From assembly GCA_017616895.1 (NCBI GenBank), contig JAFZXE010000020.1, forward strand, positions 1 through 64,000: 64,000 nucleotides of DNA, given 5' to 3'. The notes beneath the pieces are model-generated. The model was not told the origin of the DNA. It saw nothing but the letters and a program-made list of their open reading frames with translations, and ran no database searches. A program made the position numbers and the translations under genes. Every line of letters starts with the position of its first letter. Position 1 is the stretch's first letter. Positions 41,284 through 50,460 of the stretch are shown here, in pieces. The DNA is from Bacteroidales bacterium (GTDB taxonomy: Bacteria > Bacteroidota > Bacteroidia > Bacteroidales > P3).

Positions 41284-42465
41284 ATGTACGACAAATTTCA
41301 AAAACATCTGCAGAAAGAGCTGGCCGACATCGAGGCCGCCGGTCTTTACAAAAACGAACGTATCATAGAGAGCCCCCAGGGCGCTGAAATCATGGTGAAA
41401 GGCAAGAAGTGCCTCAACTTCTGCGCCAACAACTACCTCGGCCTCGCCGACAACCCCGAACTCATTGCCGCCGCCAAGAAAGGCATGGACGCTCGCGGCT
41501 TCGGTATGGCCTCCGTCCGCTTCATCTGCGGCTGCCAGGACCTCCACAAACAGCTTGAAAAGAAGATTGCCGAATTCTTCGGCACAGAGGACACCATCCT
41601 CTATGCTGCCTGCTTCGACGCCAACGGCGGTGTGTTTGAACCGCTTCTCACCGAAGAGGACGCCATCATCAGCGACGCTCTCAACCACGCTTCCATCATC
41701 GACGGTGTACGCCTCTGCAAGGCTCAGCGCTACCGTTACGCCAACGCCGATATGGCCGACCTCGAAGAACAGCTCAAGGCCGCTCAGAAGAACCGTTTCC
41801 GCGTCATCGTGACCGACGGCGTCTTCTCGATGGACGGCAACGTCTGCCCGCTCGACAAAATCTACGAACTCGCACAGAAATACGACGCAATGGTGATGGT
41901 TGACGAAAGCCACTCGGCCGGCGTGGTCGGAAAGACTGGTCGCGGTGTCACCGAGCGCTATAACCTGCGCGGCAAAATCGAAATCCTCACCGGCACCCTC
42001 GGAAAAGCCTTCGGCGGCGCCATGGGCGGCTTCACCACTGGCCGCAAGGAGATTATCGACATGCTGCGTCAGCGCAGCCGTCCGTATCTCTTCTCCAACT
42101 CGATGGCTCCAGGCCTCGTAGCCGCTGGCATCCGCATGTTCGAGATGATGAGCGAGACCAACGCCCTGCAGGACAAACTGCACGAGAACACCGACTACTT
42201 CCTCCGCCGCATGAAGGAAGAAGGCTTCGACTGCAAACCGTCGGAGAGCGCCATCTGCGCCGTTATGATTTACGACGCTGCCAAGAGCCAGAAATACGCT
42301 GCCAAGATGCAGGAAGAGGGCATCTTCGTCACAGGTTTCTACTATCCCGTCGTTCCGAAAGGACAGGCTCGTATCCGTGTGCAAATCAGCGCCGCCCACG
42401 AGCACGAACACCTCGACAAATGCATCGAGGCCTTCAAGAAAGTCCGCAAGGAAATCGAAGGCTAG
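41284..42465 (+). CDS. kbl: glycine C-acetyltransferase (2-amino-3-ketobutyrate CoA ligase)
   Basis: 393 residues, PLP-dependent alpha-oxoamine synthase family. Cleaves 2-amino-3-ketobutyrate with CoA to glycine and acetyl-CoA, in threonine breakdown. Motifs: NFCANNYLGLADNPELIAAA, MVDESHSAGVVGKTGRGV and the PLP lysine in LTGTLGKAFGGAMGGFTTG. The N-terminus (MYDKFQKHLQKELADIEAAG) matches Kbl more than KAS/BioF or serine palmitoyltransferase, though the latter cannot be fully excluded. No threonine dehydrogenase gene is beside it. Strong codon bias towards C-ending codons suggests high expression. Confidence 0.88.
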   Translation: MYDKFQKHLQKELADIEAAGLYKNERIIESPQGAEIMVKGKKCLNFCANNYLGLADNPELIAAAKKGMDARGFGMASVRFICGCQDLHKQLEKKIAEFFGTEDTILYAACFDANGGVFEPLLTEEDAIISDALNHASIIDGVRLCKAQRYRYANADMADLEEQLKAAQKNRFRVIVTDGVFSMDGNVCPLDKIYELAQKYDAMVMVDESHSAGVVGKTGRGVTERYNLRGKIEILTGTLGKAFGGAMGGFTTGRKEIIDMLRQRSRPYLFSNSMAPGLVAAGIRMFEMMSETNALQDKLHENTDYFLRRMKEEGFDCKPSESAICAVMIYDAAKSQKYAAKMQEEGIFVTGFYYPVVPKGQARIRVQISAAHEHEHLDKCIEAFKKVRKEIEG

Positions 42466-42548
42466 CTTCGAACATAATTTTGCAAAAGGGAGTCCCGCCA
42501 CACAACGGGATTCCCTTTCGCTTTCTCCGTCAATCGGCAAAAAATGTG

Positions 42549-42556
42549 TACTTTTG
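42549..42556 (+). promoter_or_regulatory. -7 element TACTTTTG for prfA
   Basis: Matches TAnnTTTG, 55 bp before the RF1 start. The leader contains the ACGCAATA repeat (42577-42609). Confidence 0.65.
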
Positions 42557-42576
42557 CAACCTCATTCAGACACCTA

Positions 42577-42609
42577 CGCAATAAAGCAATCAAACAATAA
42601 CGCAATAAC
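42577..42609. repeat. CGCAATAA/CAATCAAACAATAACGC repeat in the RF1 leader
   Basis: Same repeat type as in the Msr fusion and ABC-F genes, here between promoter and start codon, ending 2 bp before the ATG and so covering the ribosome-binding position. Confidence 0.7.
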
Positions 42610-42611
42610 TT

Positions 42612-43682
42612 ATGTTAGACAAACTCGAAGCCATAAACGCGCGTTACCTCGAAATAGAACAGCAGATGAACGATCCCGACATCACGTCGGACATGAAACG
42701 ATACGTCAAACTTAGCAAGGACTACAAAGACCTGCAGCCCGTAGTCAAGGCCTATCATGACTATAAGGCTCTGATCGACACCATCGCCGAATGTAAGGAG
42801 TTACTGTCTTCCGAGAAAGACGAAGAACTGCGTGAGATGGCCAAGGAGGAACTCACCGCCTCAACCGAACGTAAAGAGAAGATGGAGGAAGAAATCCGCA
42901 TCATGCTCATTCCTGCCGACCCGCAGGATTCCAAAAACGCCGTGTTTGAGATTCGCGGCGGCACTGGCGGCGACGAGGCTTGCCTATTTGCCGGCGACCT
43001 GTTCCGCATGTACACCCGCTATTGTGAGAAACGTCATTGGAAAATAGAGATTGTCGATTTCAACGAAGGCACCGCTGGCGGCTATAAGGACATTACCTTC
43101 AACGTTACAGGCGAGAAAGTCTATGGCACATTGAAATACGAGAGCGGCGTGCATCGCGTTCAGCGTGTACCCGCCACCGAGACACAAGGCCGTGTCCACA
43201 CTTCTGCTGCCGCCGTAGTGGTCCTGCCCGAAGCCGAGGAGTTCGATGTTGACCTCAATATGTCCGATGTGCGCATCGACACCTTCTGCGCCTCAGGGCC
43301 CGGCGGCCAGTGCGTGAACACCACCTACTCCGCTGTCCGGTTGACACATATTCCGACGGGCATCGTGGTGAGCTGCCAAGACCAGAAGTCGCAGATAAAG
43401 AACAAGGAGAAAGCCATAATGGTGCTGCGCACTCGCCTCTACGAGCGTGAGTACAATAAATATATGGAGGAGATGTCGTCCAAGCGCAAAACCCTCGTAG
43501 CCACAGGCGACCGCAGCGAGAAGGTGCGCACCTACAACTACCCTCAGTCGCGTGTCACCGACCACCGCATCGGTTACACCATGTACAACCTGCCAGCTTT
43601 CATGGACGGCGACATACAGGACTTGCTTGACGCCATCCAACTCGCCGAAAACGCCGAGAAACTGAAAGAGGCGGTCGGTTGA
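42612..43682 (+). CDS. prfA: peptide chain release factor 1
   Basis: 356 residues. Recognises UAA and UAG stop codons and triggers peptide release. The catalytic GGQ is at residues 231-233 (SGPGGQCVNTT). The codon-recognition tripeptide is PAT at 187-189 (VQRVPATETQGRVHTS), which marks RF1 rather than RF2 (SPF). Length and the N-terminal helical domain are normal. The gene stands alone between its own promoter and a bidirectional terminator. Confidence 0.97.
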   Translation: MLDKLEAINARYLEIEQQMNDPDITSDMKRYVKLSKDYKDLQPVVKAYHDYKALIDTIAECKELLSSEKDEELREMAKEELTASTERKEKMEEEIRIMLIPADPQDSKNAVFEIRGGTGGDEACLFAGDLFRMYTRYCEKRHWKIEIVDFNEGTAGGYKDITFNVTGEKVYGTLKYESGVHRVQRVPATETQGRVHTSAAAVVVLPEAEEFDVDLNMSDVRIDTFCASGPGGQCVNTTYSAVRLTHIPTGIVVSCQDQKSQIKNKEKAIMVLRTRLYEREYNKYMEEMSSKRKTLVATGDRSEKVRTYNYPQSRVTDHRIGYTMYNLPAFMDGDIQDLLDAIQLAENAEKLKEAVG

Positions 43683-43710
43683 TCTTCTGCGGCTGAACGG
43701 ACAAACACAA

Positions 43711-43743
43711 AAAAGACCTCGCATAACGCAGAGGTCTTTTTTT
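43711..43743. terminator. bidirectional terminator between prfA and pnp
   Basis: AAAAGACCTC (43711-43720) pairs with GAGGTCTTTT (43731-43740) around a 10-nt loop, with A-tract and T-tract on either side. Serves both convergent genes. Confidence 0.9.
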
Positions 43744-43765
43744 GTTCAATTATCTAGTCGCGATA

Positions 43766-46006
43766 CTAGTGCCTGCGGCCGTTGCCACCCTGACGGCGGT
43801 CGTCACCGTGACCTTCGCGGCGCGGAGGACGGTTGTGGTTGTCACCACGCGGACCTTCACGGCGTGCGGGTTTCTCTTCAACGTAGCCTTCGGGTTTGGG
43901 AAGGAGAGCTTTGTGGCTGAGTTTAAGTTTGCCGCTCTTCTCGTCGATAGCGATAATCTTGACTTCCAGCTGGTCGCCGATGTTCAAGATACCTTCGAGA
44001 GTCTCGGTGCGACCCCACTGGTACTCGCTGATGTGCATCAAGCCCTCTTTGCCGGGAAGGAACTCGAGGAAAGCGCCGAATTCGACGATACCCGTGACGG
44101 TGGCGTTATAGACCTGTCCAACCTCGGGAACGGTGCAGATGTCCTTAATCCACTTGATTGCGGCTGCGATGTCGTCCTTGTTCTGCGAAGCGACATCGAC
44201 GATGCCCATTTCACCAACCTCTTCGATATTGATGATGGTGTTGGTCTCAGCCTGAATCTTCTGTATAACCTCACCACCCTTGCCGATGACGGCACCGATG
44301 AAGTCCTTCGGAATCTGTATCTGCTCGATGCGCGGCACGAAGTCTTTATAGTCGGCGCGAGGTGCGGGTATGGTCTCGCAAATCTTGTCGAGGATGTAGA
44401 GACGACCCTGACGAGCCTGCTCGAGCGCTTTGGCGAGCACGTCGTAGCTCAATCCGTCAACCTTGATGTCCATCTGGCATGCGGTGATACCGTCGCGTGT
44501 GCCACATACCTTGAAGTCCATATCGCCGAGGTGGTCTTCGTCGCCGAGAATATCGGAGAGGACGGCCCACTTGTCGCCTTTGGAGATAAGACCCATAGCG
44601 ATACCAGCGACCGGCTTGCGGATTTTCACGCCAGCGTCCATGAGGGACATGCAGCCGGCGCACACGGTGGCCATCGACGAAGAACCGTTCGACTCGAGGA
44701 TGTCGGAAACCACGCGGATGGTGTAGGGGCACTCTGTCTCGCTGGGAAGCACCTCTTTGAGGGCGCGCCAAGCGAGATGGCCGTGACCGACCTCGCGACG
44801 GCTGGTGCTGCCACTACGTTTCACCTCGCCCGTTGCGAAGCCAGGGAAGTTGTAGTGAAGCAGGAAACGGCGTGTGCCTTCAATCACGGCGCCGTCGATT
44901 TTCTGCTCGTCGAGCTTGGTGCCGAGGGTGCAGGTCGAGAGCGACTGCGTCTCGCCGCGTGTGAAGATGGCGCTACCGTGAGCCGAAGGCAGGTAGTCGG
45001 TCTCGCACCAGATAGGACGTATCTCGTCGAGCTGACGGCCGTCGAGACGAGTGCGCTCGTTGAGCACCATATCTCTCATAGCTTCGCGCTCCACATCGTG
45101 GTAGTAGCGGTCAATCATAAACTGAATCTCGTCGGTGAGAGTCTCTTCGGTATAGTTGGCGTCGATGAACTCCTGCTTGATGGCGGCGAAACCGTCCTCG
45201 CGCTGGTGCTTGTTGGCGATGCCCTGCTTCGAGAAGTCGTAGCACTTCTGATAGACGGCGTCGCGCACCCTCTGACGGAGTTCCTCGTCGTTGACTTCGT
45301 GGCAGTATTCGCGTTTCTCGGTCTTGCCTGCAGCGATGGTCAGTTCGGCGATAGCGCGGCACTGTATCTTGATAGCCTCGTGAGCGGCCTTCAAGGCGCC
45401 AAGCATGATGTCTTCGCTGACTTCCTTCATCTCGCCTTCAACCATCATGATGTTCTCCTCGGTGGCTGCGACGATAAGGTCGAGTTCAGCGCGCTCGATG
45501 TCCTGCATCGGAGTGTTGATGACATACTTCCCGTCAAGATAGGAGACTCGCACTTCCGAGACGGGGCCGTTAAACGGAATGTCGCTCACGGCGAGAGCCG
45601 AAGCTGCGGCGAGAGCGGCGAGCTGGTCGGGCATAGTGTCCTTGTCGCCCGAGATGAGGGTGATGAGCACCTGCACCTCAGCGTGGAAGTTGTCGGGGAA
45701 AAGCGGACGCAGAGCGCGGTCAACCAAGCGAGCGATGAGAATCTCATGCTCCGAAGGGCGCGCCTCGCGTTTGAAGAAACCGCCCGGGAAGCGTCCCATG
45801 GCAGCGTATTTTTCCTGATAGTCAACGGTGAGAGGCATGAAATCCACGTTCTCACCCACCTCTTTCTTCGCGCACACGGTGGCGAGAAGCATGGTGTCGT
45901 TCATACGTACAACAGCGGCGCCGTCGGCCTGCTTGGCCAGTTTGCCGCTTTCAATTTCGATCATGCGGCCGTCGCCGAGGTCGAATTTCTTGTTAATAAT
46001 GTTCAT
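43766..46006 (-). CDS. pnp: polyribonucleotide nucleotidyltransferase
   Basis: 746 residues. Phosphorolytic 3'-5' exoribonuclease of mRNA turnover. Two RNase PH domains (about 5-230 and 320-540; [20 protein letters not shown] and [17 protein letters not shown] are landmarks), a KH domain (about 555-615, [19 protein letters not shown]), an S1 domain (about 625-695, [19 protein letters not shown]) and a basic Arg/Gly/His-rich tail ([20 protein letters not shown]). Downstream of rpsO on the same strand, the common bacterial order, but a terminator-like hairpin lies between the two. A 763-codon open frame on the opposite strand is a codon-bias shadow. Confidence 0.96.
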   Translation of the reverse strand: MNIINKKFDLGDGRMIEIESGKLAKQADGAAVVRMNDTMLLATVCAKKEVGENVDFMPLTVDYQEKYAAMGRFPGGFFKREARPSEHEILIARLVDRALRPLFPDNFHAEVQVLITLISGDKDTMPDQLAALAAASALAVSDIPFNGPVSEVRVSYLDGKYVINTPMQDIERAELDLIVAATEENIMMVEGEMKEVSEDIMLGALKAAHEAIKIQCRAIAELTIAAGKTEKREYCHEVNDEELRQRVRDAVYQKCYDFSKQGIANKHQREDGFAAIKQEFIDANYTEETLTDEIQFMIDRYYHDVEREAMRDMVLNERTRLDGRQLDEIRPIWCETDYLPSAHGSAIFTRGETQSLSTCTLGTKLDEQKIDGAVIEGTRRFLLHYNFPGFATGEVKRSGSTSRREVGHGHLAWRALKEVLPSETECPYTIRVVSDILESNGSSSMATVCAGCMSLMDAGVKIRKPVAGIAMGLISKGDKWAVLSDILGDEDHLGDMDFKVCGTRDGITACQMDIKVDGLSYDVLAKALEQARQGRLYILDKICETIPAPRADYKDFVPRIEQIQIPKDFIGAVIGKGGEVIQKIQAETNTIINIEEVGEMGIVDVASQNKDDIAAAIKWIKDICTVPEVGQVYNATVTGIVEFGAFLEFLPGKEGLMHISEYQWGRTETLEGILNIGDQLEVKIIAIDEKSGKLKLSHKALLPKPEGYVEEKPARREGPRGDNHNRPPRREGHGDDRRQGGNGRRH

Positions 46007-46087
46007 TTTCGTGTATCCTTATTTATTTACTGACTGCGGTCGTCGGCACCGTTGCCGAAGACGCCTTGAATTGTCGTGTAAAAAAGA

Positions 46088-46115
46088 AGCCCCCGAGCGG
46101 AGTTGCCCGAGGGCT
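46088..46115 (-). terminator. terminator-like hairpin between rpsO and pnp
   Basis: On the minus strand AGCCCTCGGGC pairs with GCTCGGGGGCT (two G-T pairs), followed by T-rich sequence. Partial read-through to pnp is likely, as no clear pnp promoter was seen. Confidence 0.75.
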
Positions 46116-46127
46116 GCAAAATAGTGT

Positions 46128-46397
46128 TTATTTACGGAGGTTGAGCTCCTTGATGATAGCACGGTAACGCTCGATGTCCTTTTCCTTCAAATAGTCGAGC
46201 ATGCGGCGACGCTTACCGACGAGGCGGACAAGAGCGCGCTCGGACACCTGGTCCTTGCGGTTTTTCTTCATCAGCTCGGTGAGGTGCTGGATGCGATAGG
46301 TGAAAAGGGCTATCTGAGACTCGGCCGAACCTGAGTTGGTTGCACTTTTACCATACTTGGTGTAGATTTCCTGTTTTTTCTCTTTTGTAAGATACAT
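46128..46397 (-). CDS. rpsO: 30S ribosomal protein S15
   Basis: 89 residues, the normal length. Binds 16S rRNA early in small-subunit assembly. The sequence has the family landmarks TGSAESQIALFTYRI-like region (read here as TNSGSAESQIALFTYRIQHL), LVGKRRRMLDYLKEKDIERY and a basic C-terminus. A minus-strand -7 box (46445-46452) precedes it. Confidence 0.97.
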   Translation of the reverse strand: MYLTKEKKQEIYTKYGKSATNSGSAESQIALFTYRIQHLTELMKKNRKDQVSERALVRLVGKRRRMLDYLKEKDIERYRAIIKELNLRK

Positions 46398-46444
46398 AGT
46401 TGTAAATTATTTAGTTATGATTATTTTTGAATTACTAACGGATT

Positions 46445-46452
46445 GCAAAGTT
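46445..46452 (-). promoter_or_regulatory. -7 element TAACTTTG for rpsO
   Basis: Minus-strand match to TAnnTTTG, 48 bp upstream of the start codon. No exact -33 box. Confidence 0.6.
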
Positions 46453-46504
46453 ACACTTTTATCCTGGTTTTTGTGTTAAAACACGTCGAAAAGATGCATT
46501 TTAA

Positions 46505-46730
46505 GACTTTTTAACACTACAAAACGAAAGCAACCCCACCACACACACACCCTAGAAGCACAACCTCACCGCCCCATAACAACCTAAATACCAATCAAAA
46601 CACACCCCAACTCCAATCAAAAACCCACTCAACACCGACTGCTCACGAATCCCGCAACAATGCAACCCAAAGCACCACCCCCATCAATCACCACAGCAAC
46701 CCCAAGCCAACCAAACCCAAACACGAAGAA
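46505..46730. other. C/A-rich, nearly G-free tract
   Basis: About 225 bp between rpsO and the polysaccharide locus in which the plus strand is almost only C and A with some T; G is rare. It includes a short (CA) run near 46537. It borders the 11-bp array that follows. No gene recognised here. Confidence 0.7.
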
Positions 46731-46829
46731 ATACTGAAGGGGTACTGAAGGAGTACCGAATGTATCCTGAAGGTGATACGGCTTTAATACGGAGGTGATA
46801 CGGAGTTAATACGGCGTTGATACGGAGAT
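46731..46829. repeat. nine-unit array with 11-bp period (element type 1, inverted copy)
   Basis: Nine 11-mers; on the minus strand five units carry CCGTAT(C/T), then four carry TTCAGGAT, TTCGGTAC, TTCAGTAC and TTCAGTAT. Order and number match 16850-16948. An open frame on the minus strand through it (46684-46920) is produced by the repeat and is not taken as a gene. From 46830 to 47049 nothing else was recognised. Confidence 0.9.
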
Positions 46830-47049
46830 GAACAGCATTCAAGACTGCTTGCCAGCAGGTTGCAGCGGCCAAAATTCCACCGTGCAAGTTGGCAGTATTG
46901 ACAAAACACTGGTCAAACAATTAATATACAATCCATTGTATAACATCTTAAACATTGTTTCGACACCACAAAGATAGCAAAACTATTTCATAAATATCCG
47001 CATTCTGAAAAAGAATTTGAAATTAGAACATATTTTTAATAAAATTTAG

Positions 47050-47057
47050 TATCTTTG
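47050..47057 (+). promoter_or_regulatory. -7 element TATCTTTG for the polysaccharide export operon
   Basis: Perfect TAnnTTTG match, 28 bp before the first start codon. No exact -33 element at the usual spacing. Confidence 0.7.
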
Positions 47058-47085
47058 CACTCTCATTGTAGAATTAACAACACCC

Positions 47086-47934
47086 ATGGGTAATACCAAT
47101 CTTTTGAAACACAGCCTATCCAAGGCCTCTATGCTGGTTGCAGCGGCATTATTGATGACTCTCACCGCATGCCACAGCGAAAAGAAAATCGTCTATTTCC
47201 AGGACTCCAAAGATTCCGAGACAATACAGATGCAAACGCTCAAAGTGGTGCGTGTGCGTCCAGCCGACAAGATTGCCATCATCGTGAAATGCGAAGATAT
47301 GGAAGCCAGCTCGCTGTTCAACCAGTTCACCGTGAACCAGATTATGGGGAGCACCCAGCGAGTCAGCGTCACGGGAAGCAACGGAATCGTCGGCTATACC
47401 GTTGACGAAGAAGGCAACATCGACTTCCCCGTGCTGGGCAAGCTCCACGTTGCAGGCTTGACCCGTCAGGAGATTTCAAACATGGTGAAAGAAGAGTTGG
47501 AGAAGCAAGGACAGGCGCGAGGCGCAAACGTCTCGGTCGAGTTCGTTGACCTCGGCGTCACCGTCCTGGGCGAGGTGAAAGCCCCCGGACGCGTCAACAT
47601 AAACCGTGACAGCTACACCCTCCTCGACGCCATAGCCGCAGCAGGCGACCTGACCATCGACGCTCAGCGAGACGTTACTATCACTCGCATAGTTGGCGAC
47701 ACAGTAAAAAACTACATGGTGGATTTGCGAAACCAGAAAGAAGTCTATTCGTCGCCGGCCTTCTACCTGAGCCAAAACGACGTAATATATGCAGCTCCAA
47801 CGGCTAAGAAAGCACGCACCTCGACCGTGAACGGAAATACCGTTTTGAGCGCCTCCTTCTGGGTGAGCATCGCATCGCTCATTGCATCTGTCTTGAGCAT
47901 AGCATTGCGCAACGTGGGCACAACTGCACACTAA
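47086..47934 (+). CDS. polysaccharide export outer-membrane lipoprotein (Wza/BexD type)
   Basis: 282 residues. Signal peptide with lipobox LTAC (modified Cys29). A Poly_export domain (VVRVRPADKIAIIVKCEDME) is followed by SLBB-type segments (VTVLGEVKAPGRVNINRDSY and TLLDAIAAAGDL). The C-terminus ends in a hydrophobic helix (about 258-275), as in Wza where it crosses the outer membrane. Works with the Wzc-like kinase encoded 46 bp downstream to export capsule or exopolysaccharide. Confidence 0.92.
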   Translation: MGNTNLLKHSLSKASMLVAAALLMTLTACHSEKKIVYFQDSKDSETIQMQTLKVVRVRPADKIAIIVKCEDMEASSLFNQFTVNQIMGSTQRVSVTGSNGIVGYTVDEEGNIDFPVLGKLHVAGLTRQEISNMVKEELEKQGQARGANVSVEFVDLGVTVLGEVKAPGRVNINRDSYTLLDAIAAAGDLTIDAQRDVTITRIVGDTVKNYMVDLRNQKEVYSSPAFYLSQNDVIYAAPTAKKARTSTVNGNTVLSASFWVSIASLIASVLSIALRNVGTTAH

Positions 47935-47980
47935 ATGAATCACCATTCTGAAAAAACTATAACAACTAAAACAACCCGAA

Positions 47981-50455
47981 ATGGAAGAACAGATAAAGGA
48001 AACCCAAGACTCCAGCATAGATTTCAAATCGTTGATTTATATTTTCCTCAGCAAATGGTATTGGTTCGCGGCGTCGGTGTTTCTGGCTTTTGTGGTAGGT
48101 CTGTTTGTTTATCTCTCCACAACTCCGCAATATGAGCGCGGTATGCAGGTGCTCATCAAGTCCGACACTCAAGGCGCAGGCAGCGTCATGGGCAATATCA
48201 CCGAGTTCGGCACCTTCGGCAACTTCGGCGGAAATGTGACCACCGCCAACGAAATACAGGCCTTCATGTCCAACGACCTCATAGCCCAGGTCGTCAACCG
48301 CATGCATCTCGATGTGGAGTACGAAGAAAACGGACTCTTTCACGACAATGTGTTGTATGGTGAGAAACTGCCGATACACGTCCAGTTTATGGACCTAAAG
48401 ATGGACGACGTCGCCCACATGCACATCACAATCGACAACAACGGGACCTTCACCCTGAGCGACTTCGACCTGAACGACGAATCGCTGAAAGGCTCCCTAA
48501 AAGGCAATTTAACCGACACCGTGGTGGTGAAAACCCCTCTGGGTCGCATCAAGGTCTATCAAACAGCGCCTTACTACGAGTCCCAACTGTCAATCAACAT
48601 AACCAAATATCCCCTGCTCAAAGCAATCAAGAGCTACAAATCTAGGCTCACCGCCGCCAAGGTTGACAAACAGGCCGACGTCATCCGCCTTGCGGTGGTG
48701 GACAAGTCCAAGCAACGCGCAGACGACATCCTCGACTCGCTGATTTCCGTCTATAACGAGCAATGGGTAAAAGACAAGAACCAGATAGCGGTAAGCACCT
48801 CCGACTTCATCAACGAGAGGTTGAAAGTGATTGAAGAGGAACTGTCGGGAGTCGATGCCAACATCTCGAGCTACAAGAGCTCGAACATGGTACCCGACGT
48901 CAAAGCCGCAGCAAACCTCTATCTGAACGAGGGCAGCCAGCTGAACACACAGATAATGGACGTGAACAACCAGTTGTATATGGCTCAGTACATCCGCAAC
49001 TACCTCGTTGACAAATCCAACATCACAAGCCCCATACCGTCCATATCGGGCATCACGAACAGCTCGGTCGATCGTCAGATTACCGAATACAACGAGCAGA
49101 TACTGCGTAGGAACAACCTGGTGGCGCAGAGCAGCGAGCGGAACTCGCTCGTCGTAAGCGCCGACCGTGCCCTCGAAACCCTGCGCCAGTCGATAATATC
49201 GTCGATGGACAACAATATCCTCGCGTTGAAGTCGCAGTTGCAGAACCTGAAACAAAACGAGGCGAGAATCAACGCCAGGATATCGGCCAACCCCGCACAG
49301 GCAAAGAACCTGCTGTCGGTCGAGCGTCAGCAGTCGGTCAAAGAGGCTCTGTACCTCTACCTGCTGCAGAAACGTGAGGAGAACGAGCTGTCGCAGGCCT
49401 TCACCGCCTACAACACTCGCATCATCGAGAGCCCCACAGGTTCACAGTATCCCAAATCGCCGCGCAGAAACATGATACTCCTGGTGTCCATCGTCATAGG
49501 TTTAGCCATCCCCGCAGCAATCATATTCATCCAGGAGTCGATGAACACAAAAATACGAGGCCGAGACGACCTGAGCAGCTTGAATCTGCCGTTCATGGGC
49601 GAGATACCCGAGCGCCTGTCGCGCGAGGACAGAAAGTTTATCAACCGGCTCAAGAAACACCTGGAGTTCTTCAAGCAATTCCGCAAAAAGAAGGGCTCCA
49701 ACTCCAACCCGAGCACCTCGCCCGTGATTGTGAAAGAGGGCAAACGAGACGTGCTGAACGAGGCGTTCCGTGTGTTGCGCACCAACTTGGAGTACATGTC
49801 CAACAAAGGCGAGTGCACAGTCTTCCAGCAGACCTCCCTGAACGCAGGAAGCGGCAAGAGCTTCATCAGCCTCAACCTCGGCATCTGTATCGCCATCAAG
49901 AAAAAGAAAGTGCTGATGATTGACGGCGACCTGCGCCGCGGAACACTTTCGGTGTGCGTCAACAGCCCCAACCGCGGATTGAGCGAATACCTGAACGGCA
50001 ACGTCGAGCTGGAGAACATCCACGATGTGATATACAAATTCGAAGGATGCCAAACACTTGACGTGCTGCCAATAGGCAAGATGCCGCCCAACCCAACTGA
50101 GCTCGTGGGTAACGGTCGCCTCCCCGACCTGATAAAGCAACTGCGCAAAGAATACGAATACATATTCATCGACTGCCCGCCTGTGGAGATTGTGGCCGAC
50201 ACACAGATTTTCGCACAAGAGGTTGACCGCACGATATTCGTCATCCGTGCCGGACTTATGGAAAAGAGCGCCCTCCCCGTAGTGCAGAGATATGCCGAGT
50301 TCGACAAGCTGAAGAACACCGTCATAGTGCTTAACGGCACCAAGTATCAAGGCGGCAGCTACTACGGCGGACGCAAGGGCTACTATTACGGCAGCTACTA
50401 CCACAGCTATGGTTACGGCTACGGCTATGGCAACAGGTACTATAACGCAGAGTAA
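47981..50455 (+). CDS. polysaccharide co-polymerase with tyrosine autokinase domain (Wzc/BY-kinase)
   Basis: 824 residues. N-terminal Wzz domain with first helix at about 30-47 (WYWFAASVFLAFVVGLFVYL), a long periplasmic coiled-coil part, second helix near 500-520, and a cytoplasmic BY-kinase: Walker A SLNAGSGKSFISLNLG, Walker A' VLMIDGDLRRGTL and Walker B YIFIDCPPV. The C-terminus is a tyrosine cluster (YYGGRKGYYYGSYYHSYGYG and onward) that should be autophosphorylated. It controls export and chain length together with Wza and the PHP phosphatase next to it. Confidence 0.94.
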   Translation: MEEQIKETQDSSIDFKSLIYIFLSKWYWFAASVFLAFVVGLFVYLSTTPQYERGMQVLIKSDTQGAGSVMGNITEFGTFGNFGGNVTTANEIQAFMSNDLIAQVVNRMHLDVEYEENGLFHDNVLYGEKLPIHVQFMDLKMDDVAHMHITIDNNGTFTLSDFDLNDESLKGSLKGNLTDTVVVKTPLGRIKVYQTAPYYESQLSINITKYPLLKAIKSYKSRLTAAKVDKQADVIRLAVVDKSKQRADDILDSLISVYNEQWVKDKNQIAVSTSDFINERLKVIEEELSGVDANISSYKSSNMVPDVKAAANLYLNEGSQLNTQIMDVNNQLYMAQYIRNYLVDKSNITSPIPSISGITNSSVDRQITEYNEQILRRNNLVAQSSERNSLVVSADRALETLRQSIISSMDNNILALKSQLQNLKQNEARINARISANPAQAKNLLSVERQQSVKEALYLYLLQKREENELSQAFTAYNTRIIESPTGSQYPKSPRRNMILLVSIVIGLAIPAAIIFIQESMNTKIRGRDDLSSLNLPFMGEIPERLSREDRKFINRLKKHLEFFKQFRKKKGSNSNPSTSPVIVKEGKRDVLNEAFRVLRTNLEYMSNKGECTVFQQTSLNAGSGKSFISLNLGICIAIKKKKVLMIDGDLRRGTLSVCVNSPNRGLSEYLNGNVELENIHDVIYKFEGCQTLDVLPIGKMPPNPTELVGNGRLPDLIKQLRKEYEYIFIDCPPVEIVADTQIFAQEVDRTIFVIRAGLMEKSALPVVQRYAEFDKLKNTVIVLNGTKYQGGSYYGGRKGYYYGSYYHSYGYGYGYGNRYYNAE

Positions 50456-50460
50456 CAATT

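Noticed and set aside
41269-42540. 423-codon open frame on the minus strand opposite kbl
   Set aside because: Shadow of kbl; composition is typical of an antisense translation and there is no promoter or family match.
43742-46033. 763-codon open frame on the plus strand opposite pnp
   Set aside because: It mirrors the pnp frame exactly, encodes no known family, and arises because the GC-biased codons of pnp avoid stops on the other strand. PNPase with all its domains is the real gene.
46684-46920. 78-codon minus-strand open frame over the 11-bp array
   Set aside because: An 11-bp period gives an 11-residue repeat in any open frame; the peptide is made by the array and has no start context.
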